Assembly (NCBI GenBank): GCA_946886085.1
Contig: CAMPHX010000125.1
Span: 1-5,271 of the forward strand
Reading direction: 5' to 3'
DNA length: 5,271 nt
DNA from: an uncultured Flavobacteriales bacterium
GTDB lineage: Bacteria; Bacteroidota; Bacteroidia; Flavobacteriales; Vicingaceae
The position numbers and the translations under genes are program-made. Positions 1 through 5,271 of this stretch are shown one piece after another; position 1 is the stretch's first letter; each line of letters begins with the position of its first letter. Below the pieces are notes generated by a model. The model made no database searches, was not told the origin of the DNA, and worked only from the letters and a program-made list of their open reading frames with translations.

Positions 1-2891
1 GTATTACTTACCATTTGATCTTCAATGATTTTCTGACCTAAGGCATTGTAAACAGATACCATATAATTTTGTTCTATATCATCAAACTCTATTACTGTAA
101 CTTCGTTAGCTTTATAAATAGCTATTTGTTGTTCCATTCCATTAACAGTATTAGTTGCTTGATTTGACAACCTTAATGAAAAACGTTCTCCTGTTTCATA
201 TTCATCTATCATTACTTCTACTTCATTCATTGAAGTTAAATCATATACTTTACCTGTTTTGGTATCTGTTAACTCCATTACTTTATACTCATGAGCAAAT
301 TCCTCAAAATTAATAGCTTCAATGATATAGTTTCCAGAAACCCCAACCTCAACAGCTATAGGCAACACTACTTCATCATTATAATTGAATGAATTAATAA
401 CTAATTTTTTATTGTTATTCACACTATAGCTATAAATACTTGGTGCTTCCAGCACTCTACTTGGCAAAAAGGTTCCGTCATGATAATCATGATTAAGAGA
501 AGCTAAATTGTTTAATCTTAATTTTAAAACATGATTATAAGGAGATTTTACACTCTTCACTTTTAATTGTACTTCAGTAAAAACATAAGGTTCTTCTGAT
601 AACTCTCCATTAGTTCTGTAAAATGTACTTGAAGCACTACCCGCCTTAGACGATTCCATAAAGGTTAATGTACCAGCTCCAACACTTTCTACCCAAAATC
701 CTTGGTTTGGAGGTATGTAACCTGTAGTTGAAGCATCATACGTGCCATTATTGGTATTCCAAATATAGAAAGTACCATTTAATGTAGGTCTTGATAGATT
801 TGCCCAATTAATCCATGATTGATAGGGGTTTCCTACTAAATTCCAAGAATTAGCAACCGGCATAGGAATATTTCCAAAATTAGGTGTCCCTCTGGTATCA
901 AAAGTTTTTGCCTCCCAAACGGAATTAGAATCTTCTAACCAAATTTCAAAACCTCTAGCTGGTGTCAGTGCTTGGGTAGTGTCTGTCACAGTAACAAAAC
1001 TTTGCGTATTCTCATCATAATAATATACCGACTGAAATGAAATGGCATTACCATCTACTCCACCTACCCCTGACATATATATTTCTGTTACAGTTCCTGT
1101 AGGGTCTGAATCCCATTCTCCTAAAGTGGCATTAGACACCGGAGAGCTCAAATCTCCCCACCCTGCATTTCTCTGAGAGATATGACGTTGAGCAATAAAA
1201 GTACCGGTAAATCCACCTGATGTATTTAAAAGTATTGCCGTACTCGTTGCATCAGATTTAAATGTAAAAGTTCCTCCTATATTGTTTAAAGGTCCATTAG
1301 GTACTTGTATAACATTATTTACTATAAAACTACCGGATTGAACATTTACTCCGTTTGAATTATTAATAATTAATACAGAAAATTGTACAGCAGATGTAGC
1401 ATTATTTTGCATATTTTGAGCTACAGTTCCATTAAAAGTAATGGTTTTATTAACGAAGCTTCCTGTTGCGTTGACAACCAAATCTCCTTTAATGTTAAAA
1501 GCACCTGTTTGTATTGTATTTAAAGTACCATCTATTGTTATAGTATTCACATTTGTAGTGGTAGTTGCTGAAACCGTGTGTCCTAACGAAATGGTAACAT
1601 CATCAGCAGCTCCGGGAATACACCCACAACTCCATGTGCTTGTGTTGTTCCAACCTCCTGTGGCTACAGAAACTATTGCCGAACTAGCTCCGGATGCTAA
1701 GGTGTAATAATCACCATCTGCAAATGAAACACCGGTAAAAGTTACTATCCCCCCCACATCACTAAAAGGGCCGTAGGTAACTACCCCTCCATCATTAAAC
1801 ACCCCATTATTTGACTCTACTAGTAAATAATAACCTCCCGCTCCAGGTAATGTTAAGCCGGATACATCATAAGCCACATCTACAATATTGGTAGTACCTG
1901 TTACATCTATTCTCCAAGTTCTGGTTAAACGAGCTCCTCCCGCAATGCTCGCAGGAATATCATTAGTTACATTAGACAACCCAACATTGTCATGACCTGA
2001 AATAACATAATCTCCATTATTTAAGGAAGCTGCTGAAAGCTGAACAATTCCTCTACCTTGAGCAGCTAAATTATTACCATCAGCTTCTTGACCAATACCA
2101 ATAACACCAAAACGATGCGTTAACCCGCCATCAAAAGCATACATATCATTAGCAATGGCTATATTAAATTTAGAAGATAAATAATTATCTACTATGTTAC
2201 GTTGTGCCGAATTCAATGCCGTATTATATAAAATTACTTCTCCCATATCGCCATCAAATGGAAAAGTATTAGTTGATGATGCTCCAACAGTATTCATCAA
2301 GTTACCGGTAGGAACACCATTAGCACCTACTCTTGAGCCTACCGAAGCTCCATTTTTATAACTATCAAAAGTTTGAGCAGTACCGTCCCACACAGAAGAT
2401 GTTATTTGAAAAGCTGAAGAATTTGTTGTTATATTGTCTATAACAGCACTCGATGCATCTCGAACATAATACCTTATATCTCCTTGCCTACGATATGTTC
2501 CATAAAAATTTCCCTGATCAAACTCTCCAACATACAATACACCAACATGATTTGGTCTATACCCATTATATACTACATACTGTGTATTTTCAGTAGCATT
2601 TAAGGCGGCAATTCCTCCTCTTCTTAGCCAATCAGCGCCATCAAAACGAAGTCCATTAAACCCATAATAAGTTACAATACTTGGTTGGTTGGTAGAAGTT
2701 CCTTGTGTAAAATCATTACCATTCCCGGATTGATCCAGCCAAGTAGCAATATTAGGATGAGTTGCTGTAGTTACTGTATTTCCATCTAACCAAACTACAT
2801 TGTTAGAGGAGTTACCAACTCCACCGGGACCGGTTTGTGCTATTAATGAAAGAGAACCAGTAAGGAGCAAAACAGTAAATAGATTTTTCAT
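1..2891 (-). CDS. Secreted LamG-like surface protein with type IX secretion sorting domain (3' end cut by window)
   Basis: One frame stays open from the ATG at 2891 to the window edge: 963 codons, with no in-frame stop found when read codon by codon. Residues 1-19 (MKNLFTVLLLTGSLSLIAQ) form a signal peptide. Residues 30-245 resemble a concanavalin/LamG-like domain of Bacteroidota surface proteins (WLDG at 34, WLDQSGNGNDF at 51, GLRFDG at 80, DGDMGEVILYN at 213). A second beta-rich module covers about 255-400 (HRFGVIGIGQEADG at 259, GDYVISGHDN at 293). WSCGC at 420-424 opens a repetitive beta-solenoid-like stretch to about 560. Then come QRHISQ at 568, WNLVGNPY at 683 and PPNQGFWVES at 727, typical of large type IX-exported proteins. 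The last visible part (VSVYNALGQKI, 945-955) matches the middle of a type A sorting domain, so perhaps 30-45 residues are missing. It is probably exported through the Por machinery and attached to, or released from, the cell surface. Adhesion or glycan binding is inferred; no catalytic motif is seen. Confidence 0.88.
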   Translation of the reverse strand, partial: MKNLFTVLLLTGSLSLIAQTGPGGVGNSSNNVVWLDGNTVTTATHPNIATWLDQSGNGNDFTQGTSTNQPSIVTYYGFNGLRFDGADWLRRGGIAALNATENTQYVVYNGYRPNHVGVLYVGEFDQGNFYGTYRRQGDIRYYVRDASSAVIDNITTNSSAFQITSSVWDGTAQTFDSYKNGASVGSRVGANGVPTGNLMNTVGASSTNTFPFDGDMGEVILYNTALNSAQRNIVDNYLSSKFNIAIANDMYAFDGGLTHRFGVIGIGQEADGNNLAAQGRGIVQLSAASLNNGDYVISGHDNVGLSNVTNDIPASIAGGARLTRTWRIDVTGTTNIVDVAYDVSGLTLPGAGGYYLLVESNNGVFNDGGVVTYGPFSDVGGIVTFTGVSFADGDYYTLASGASSAIVSVATGGWNNTSTWSCGCIPGAADDVTISLGHTVSATTTTNVNTITIDGTLNTIQTGAFNIKGDLVVNATGSFVNKTITFNGTVAQNMQNNATSAVQFSVLIINNSNGVNVQSGSFIVNNVIQVPNGPLNNIGGTFTFKSDATSTAILLNTSGGFTGTFIAQRHISQRNAGWGDLSSPVSNATLGEWDSDPTGTVTEIYMSGVGGVDGNAISFQSVYYYDENTQSFVTVTDTTQALTPARGFEIWLEDSNSVWEAKTFDTRGTPNFGNIPMPVANSWNLVGNPYQSWINWANLSRPTLNGTFYIWNTNNGTYDASTTGYIPPNQGFWVESVGAGTLTFMESSKAGSASSTFYRTNGELSEEPYVFTEVQLKVKSVKSPYNHVLKLRLNNLASLNHDYHDGTFLPSRVLEAPSIYSYSVNNNKKLVINSFNYNDEVVLPIAVEVGVSGNYIIEAINFEEFAHEYKVMELTDTKTGKVYDLTSMNEVEVMIDEYETGERFSLRLSNQATNTVNGMEQQIAIYKANEVTVIEFDDIEQNYMVSVYNALGQKIIEDQMVSN

Positions 2892-2926
2892 ATATTTATG
2901 GTTTAATAATTATGTCTGTTGTAACG

Positions 2927-2957
2927 CAAATCTAAGCTAAAAGGTTGTATGTTTGAA
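2927..2957 (-). promoter_or_regulatory. Bacteroidota-type promoter of the surface protein gene
   Basis: Read on the minus strand, TAGATTTGC (2934-2926) is an exact match to the Bacteroidota -7 consensus TAnnTTTG. A weak -33 element, TTC in place of TTG, lies at 2957-2955 with 20 bp between the two, within the usual range. Transcription would start near 2920, giving a leader of roughly 30 bases that is AT-rich and has no Shine-Dalgarno sequence before the ATG at 2891, as is common in this phylum. The surface protein gene therefore probably has its own transcript rather than depending on the genes upstream. Confidence 0.6.
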
Positions 2958-2999
2958 CTCTTTTTATTAGTTTTTTTGAAATTTACGTATTGTTACGGA

Positions 3000-3021
3000 T
3001 AAGTATTGGTAAAAATACTTA
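3000..3021. repeat. Perfect 8-bp inverted repeat upstream of the surface protein promoter
   Basis: TAAGTATT (3000-3007) and AATACTTA (3014-3021) are perfect reverse complements around a 6-base spacer, GGTAAA. The element is about 40 bp upstream of the predicted -33 box and does not share the arm sequences of the neighbouring cassette. No T run follows on either strand, so a terminator is unlikely. An operator for a dimeric regulator is possible, but a chance palindrome in AT-rich DNA is also possible. Confidence 0.4.
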
Positions 3022-3048
3022 GGGGTTACACCTTTTGTTCGGAATTTT

Positions 3049-3235
3049 ATTGCGAAGCCAATCCTGTCCGTCATTGCTGATTCCTGACCATCATTGCGAA
3101 CGACCATAGGGAGTGAAACAATCTTTCATTTGATTAGACAGATTGCTTCGCTTCACTATATGATGACGGTAACATTAGACAGATTGCTTCGTTCGTTTCC
3201 TCTCTCGCAATGAGGATAACGATGAGCAATAACGG
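3049..3235. repeat. Composite palindromic repeat cassette L
   Basis: This gene-free stretch is made of degenerate and good copies of the arms TCATTGCGAG and CGAAGCAATCTG in both orientations. Left-type arms are at 3049-3064 (degenerate), 3071-3077 and 3091-3099. The last pairs perfectly with TCGCAATGA at 3205-3213. An inner imperfect hairpin joins AGTGAAACAATCT (3112-3124) to the reverse complement of 3140-3157, with a bulge of about 5 bases on the longer arm. An exact 18-bp direct repeat, ATTAGACAGATTGCTTCG, occurs at 3133-3150 and 3174-3191, a period of 41 bp. Positions 3174-3224 match 3661-3710 of cassette R at about 90 percent in the same orientation. The cassette ends a few bases from the stop codon of the GIY-YIG gene. 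Confidence 0.85.
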
Positions 3236-3240
3236 TAAGA

Positions 3241-3531
3241 TTATAAATCATCAAACAAATCCTTCCATTCTGGATTAAATGCATTGATTAAATCCAATTT
3301 CTTTTGTCGGGAACCTGCTTTTAATTGCTTTTCTCTTGCTATGGCTTCTTCTATTGAGCTATAATATTCATAATAAACCAATTTGTTCAAATTGTATTTT
3401 GCAGAAAAGCTGGTTTTGAAATGTTTGATTTTGTGTTGGTAAACTCTGTCCTTTAAATCACTGGTAACACCAATGTACAAAACCTCATTATTTTTGTTAG
3501 TTATGATATAAATACATCCACCTCTTTCCAT
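3241..3531 (-). CDS. Small single-domain GIY-YIG endonuclease family protein
   Basis: This 96-residue protein is a nearly bare GIY-YIG nuclease domain. The first motif is C-I-Y-I at residues 6-9 and the second is L-Y-I-G at 18-21. The conserved Arg follows at R29 (DLKDR), then His33, the metal-binding Glu as E67 in AREKQLKAGSRQKK, and Asn83 in the C-terminal LINAFNPEWKDL. All expected catalytic positions are present and the length suits the stand-alone UPF0213/YhbQ-like group, so it is probably intact. The family cleaves DNA with a divalent metal, but the cellular role of the stand-alone members is poorly defined. No extra DNA-binding domain is visible, unlike homing enzymes or UvrC. The start at 3531 puts the first motif near the N-terminus, as is usual; no Shine-Dalgarno sequence is seen. 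The gene is bracketed by cassettes L and R in direct orientation, and its stop is within about 6 bases of cassette L. Confidence 0.9.
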   Translation of the reverse strand: MERGGCIYIITNKNNEVLYIGVTSDLKDRVYQHKIKHFKTSFSAKYNLNKLVYYEYYSSIEEAIAREKQLKAGSRQKKLDLINAFNPEWKDLFDDL

Positions 3532-3600
3532 AGAGCTAAACTAGTATTTTTTTATTTATGTTATTGATAAGCTAATTATGACCGTCATTGCTCCTCACTT

Positions 3601-3702
3601 CCGTCATTGCGAGGTTTTGGGTAGGCTTATGTGTGGGAAACCGAAGTAATCTGTTTTTAGATTAAACAGATTGCTTCGTTCGTACCTCTCTCGCAATGAC
3701 GG
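3601..3702. repeat. Long two-tier hairpin within cassette R
   Basis: The outer arms CCGTCATTGCGAG (3601-3613) and CTCGCAATGACGG (3690-3702) are perfect 13-bp reverse complements. The inner arms 3642-3656 and 3664-3678 pair at 14 of 15 positions, the exception being T3647, around a 7-base loop. The two paired tiers are separated by unpaired stretches of 28 bases on the left and 11 on the right. This is the best preserved palindrome in the window. A transcript from the glycosyltransferase could fold it, but no U run follows on the minus strand, so intrinsic termination is not clearly indicated. Confidence 0.85.
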
Positions 3703-3712
3703 TAACGATGGG

Positions 3713-3773
3713 CAGATTGCTTCGTGGAGTTTACCTGAGTAAACCGAAGGGTTGCACTCCTCTCGCAATGACG
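3713..3773. repeat. Repeat unit with a nested hairpin insert, directly after the glycosyltransferase
   Basis: The unit runs from the arm CAGATTGCTTCG (3713-3724) to the arm CTCGCAATGACG (3762-3773). Between them lies a separate small palindrome: GTTTAC (3729-3734), loop CTGA, GTAAAC (3739-3744), enclosed by GGAGT (3726-3730, overlapping the stem by two bases) and ACTCC (3756-3760). The other units in the window lack this inner hairpin. As a transcribed structure just past the stop codon at 3781 it could protect or end the mRNA; that is inference. Confidence 0.65.
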
Positions 3774-3780
3774 ATAACGA

Positions 3781-5031
3781 CTAAACAGACTTATAAATCT
3801 CCATCACTCGCTTATAAAAAGCTGCTTTACCGTATTGACTAATCACATCTTCTCTTAGTTGTTCTTTATTGTAATTGTTATACTCACGGTACATCTTAAG
3901 TAAAGCTTGAGCTAATTCTTCTACATTTTTAGGTTGTACCAATATTCCGTTACTATCGTTAACAATACATTCAGGACCTCCACAATAGGTAGAAATAACA
4001 GGAACTCCCCTAGAAAGTGCCTCTATTAAAACCACTCCAAATGTCTCGTAGTGGCTGGGTAAAACAAATACATCACAATCATCTAACTGAGTAATTACTT
4101 GTTCTCTGTTAATGTACCCTATTAACTTAATTTTTTGGTTAAGCTTAAATTGAGTAACCATGTACTCTAATTTTTCTTTTAACTCACCATCACCTGCTAT
4201 TACTAATTCTACATCTTCCACATTTTCAAAAGCTATATTAAATGCGTTTATCAATTCTGCTTGACCTTTGAGTGGTATCAAATTAGCTATATTTAAAAAC
4301 CGAACAATTTTTCGTTGCCTCTTGACATCTAGTAATTGCTTATTCTCAATATAGCTATCCAATACATTGGGCAACCATATTATTTTATTCTCTGATAAAG
4401 AAAATCGCTTGGTAAGTTGTTGAATCAATACTGGACTAACTGCATATAAATTGACTGATAAAGAAAATGCTTTTTCCAATTGTTGATTCAATTCTGAAGA
4501 TACCTCTCCCATTATATATTGAGAACTGTGCTCCGTTATTACATAAGGTATATTGTACTTTTTATTTAAATCAATGGTTAATAATCCTGCATAAATCATA
4601 TTATGAGCATGTATTACATCCGGTTTACCATAGTTATTAATATATGCCTGTAATGCAAGGTCACCATATTTTAACCACATTTCATACTTACTCAATGGCA
4701 AATTACTCTTTTTAGTTCCCCAAAAACCATCGCAACGAAGTACATCAATTTGATCTTTTATTTCATAGTGTAATGCCGACTGAAATGGAGTAAACGTTTT
4801 CTTGAATAAAGTAGTTAGTAATGCTATACTACTTAAATTTTTAGTGTGTTTATTATTTTTGCCTAACAACGCATTTATCAAACTCGAAAAAGAATATTTA
4901 AAAGTAAAGGATAACACTCCTACTTGATGTCCGTTTTGTTGTAATATCTTAGCTTGATCGTGTTGAAAGATACCTGCCATGGGAGCATGATTAGGAACAT
5001 ATTCTTCTGACGGTATAATGAGGATGTGCAT
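3781..5031 (-). CDS. GT4-family (GT-B fold) glycosyltransferase
   Basis: This complete 416-residue protein has the usual length and layout of a retaining GT4 transferase, which moves a sugar from a nucleotide sugar to a growing glycan at the cytoplasmic membrane face. The N-terminal Rossmann half opens with MHILIIPSEEYVPN and contains PDVIHAH (137-143), VITEHSS (164-170) and YAVSP (196-200). The C-terminal donor-binding half begins near 243 and shows NLIPLKG (250-256), with Lys255 at the position that usually contacts donor phosphate, then VIAGDGEL (277-284) and the E-x7-E signature E329-TFGVVLI-E337, followed by GGPE (351-354). There is no signal peptide and no obvious membrane segment. The ATG at 5031 lies one base after the stop of the upstream gene, so the two are almost certainly co-transcribed and probably translationally coupled. 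The context suggests synthesis of a surface polysaccharide or glycolipid. Donor and acceptor sugars cannot be read from the sequence. Confidence 0.93.
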   Translation of the reverse strand: MHILIIPSEEYVPNHAPMAGIFQHDQAKILQQNGHQVGVLSFTFKYSFSSLINALLGKNNKHTKNLSSIALLTTLFKKTFTPFQSALHYEIKDQIDVLRCDGFWGTKKSNLPLSKYEMWLKYGDLALQAYINNYGKPDVIHAHNMIYAGLLTIDLNKKYNIPYVITEHSSQYIMGEVSSELNQQLEKAFSLSVNLYAVSPVLIQQLTKRFSLSENKIIWLPNVLDSYIENKQLLDVKRQRKIVRFLNIANLIPLKGQAELINAFNIAFENVEDVELVIAGDGELKEKLEYMVTQFKLNQKIKLIGYINREQVITQLDDCDVFVLPSHYETFGVVLIEALSRGVPVISTYCGGPECIVNDSNGILVQPKNVEELAQALLKMYREYNNYNKEQLREDVISQYGKAAFYKRVMEIYKSV

Positions 5032-5032
5032 T

Positions 5033-5271
5033 TTATATTTTTTGAAAAACTTTTATCTCAGTAGATGGGCTTTCCGTTTTTAACGAAATAAGTAATTTTT
5101 CAATTGGTTTGATTAAATTACCTATAAGCTTTCCTTTTTTCTCTCCTTTACGAACATTTTTAGTAATTAACCAAAAAAATTTTTTGATGAAGCGGTTATT
5201 GGTATCAACAGGATCGTTCATCAACACAAACATCGGAATAGTTTTCACATGCTTAAACCCTGTTTTTTCAA
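5033..5271 (-). CDS. C-terminal end of a probable SAM-dependent methyltransferase (5' part outside window)
   Basis: The frame is open from the window edge to the TAA at 5033-5035, giving 79 whole codons before the stop. It begins EKTGFKHVKTIPMFVLMND and ends ESPSTEIKVFQKI. An internal GTG at 5248 could be mistaken for a start, but codons upstream of it (EKTGFKH) continue the same frame in plausible protein sequence, so this is the tail of a longer gene. The GFKHVK strand followed by a basic, aromatic helix region and a final TEIKVF strand resembles the last part of class I methyltransferases found in Bacteroidota polysaccharide clusters. The SAM-binding motifs lie outside the window, so this identity is tentative. 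The gene ends one base before the glycosyltransferase start, which supports a shared role in glycan assembly or modification. Confidence 0.55.
   Translation of the reverse strand, partial: EKTGFKHVKTIPMFVLMNDPVDTNNRFIKKFFWLITKNVRKGEKKGKLIGNLIKPIEKLLISLKTESPSTEIKVFQKI

Larger units (their letters stand above)
3582..3780. repeat. Composite palindromic repeat cassette R
   Basis: This second cassette fills the space between the GIY-YIG gene leader and the glycosyltransferase stop codon. It has the same order of parts as cassette L: two left-type arms about 20 bp apart (CCGTCATTGC at 3582-3591 and 3601-3610), an inverted arm pair, then a second AGATTGCTTCG arm (3714-3724) and a closing CTCGCAATGACG (3762-3773). 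Its last base touches the glycosyltransferase stop codon. The remaining 3532-3581 segment is only an AT-rich leader of the GIY-YIG gene, with no recognised site. Confidence 0.85.

Noticed and set aside
1441..1707. Plus-strand 88-codon open frame
   Set aside because: It lies wholly antisense within the continuous surface protein frame, has no recognisable domain and no promoter or leader of its own; it is a shadow of the coding strand.
3241..3531. Intron-encoded homing endonuclease or UvrC fragment
   Set aside because: The protein is a bare GIY-YIG domain with no DNA-binding module, no intron-like structure surrounds it, and its C-terminal NPEWKDL ending fits the stand-alone small family.
3536..3543. 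TAGTTTAG as a -7 box for the GIY-YIG gene
   Set aside because: It has one mismatch to TAnnTTTG, no good -33 partner, and lies so close to the ATG that the transcript would have almost no leader. The gene may instead be reached by read-through from the glycosyltransferase.
3601..3773. Rho-independent terminator of the polysaccharide operon
   Set aside because: Strong stems are present but no T run follows any of them on the minus strand, so a classical terminator cannot be claimed.
3049..3780. CRISPR array
   Set aside because: The repeats are palindromic, variable in length, present in both orientations and without regular unique spacers; no cas gene is present.
5033..5248. Stand-alone 71-residue gene starting at GTG 5248
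   Set aside because: The same frame continues upstream to the window edge without a stop and in protein-like sequence, so it is better read as the end of a larger gene.

Overview
The window looks like a piece of an AT-rich Bacteroidota chromosome, most likely Flavobacteriia or a close relative. Three things point that way. A large secreted protein carries a C-terminal region of the type IX secretion (Por) sorting type, which is known only from Bacteroidota. Its promoter matches the Bacteroidota TAnnTTTG -7 element. The leaders lack Shine-Dalgarno sequences. All recognisable genes lie on the minus strand, so biological reading order is from high to low coordinates.

Layout in transcription order. 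(1) 5271-5033: the 3' end of a gene cut by the window edge, probably the tail of a SAM-dependent methyltransferase. (2) 5031-3781: a complete GT4-family glycosyltransferase starting one base after the previous stop. Together they look like the end of a surface-polysaccharide operon. (3) 3780-3582: a composite palindromic repeat cassette (R) starting directly at the glycosyltransferase stop. (4) 3531-3241: a complete 96-residue single-domain GIY-YIG nuclease. (5) 3235-3049: a second, diverged copy of the cassette (L) in the same orientation. (6) 3021-3000: a short perfect inverted repeat. (7) 2957-2927: a good Bacteroidota promoter. (8) 2891-1: a secreted, LamG-like, type IX-sorted surface protein of at least 963 residues, open to the window edge, with only the last few dozen residues expected to be missing.

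The methyltransferase-like tail and the glycosyltransferase probably act together in building a cell-surface glycan. The surface protein has its own promoter and is a separate unit. The most unusual part is the middle: a small intact GIY-YIG nuclease gene bracketed by two directly repeated, hairpin-rich cassettes built from arms reading TCATTGCGAG and CGAAGCAATCTG. This could be a nuclease-associated repeat family, a mobile or formerly mobile cassette, or a repeat array that happened to trap a gene. The sequence supports the architecture but cannot by itself show mobility.
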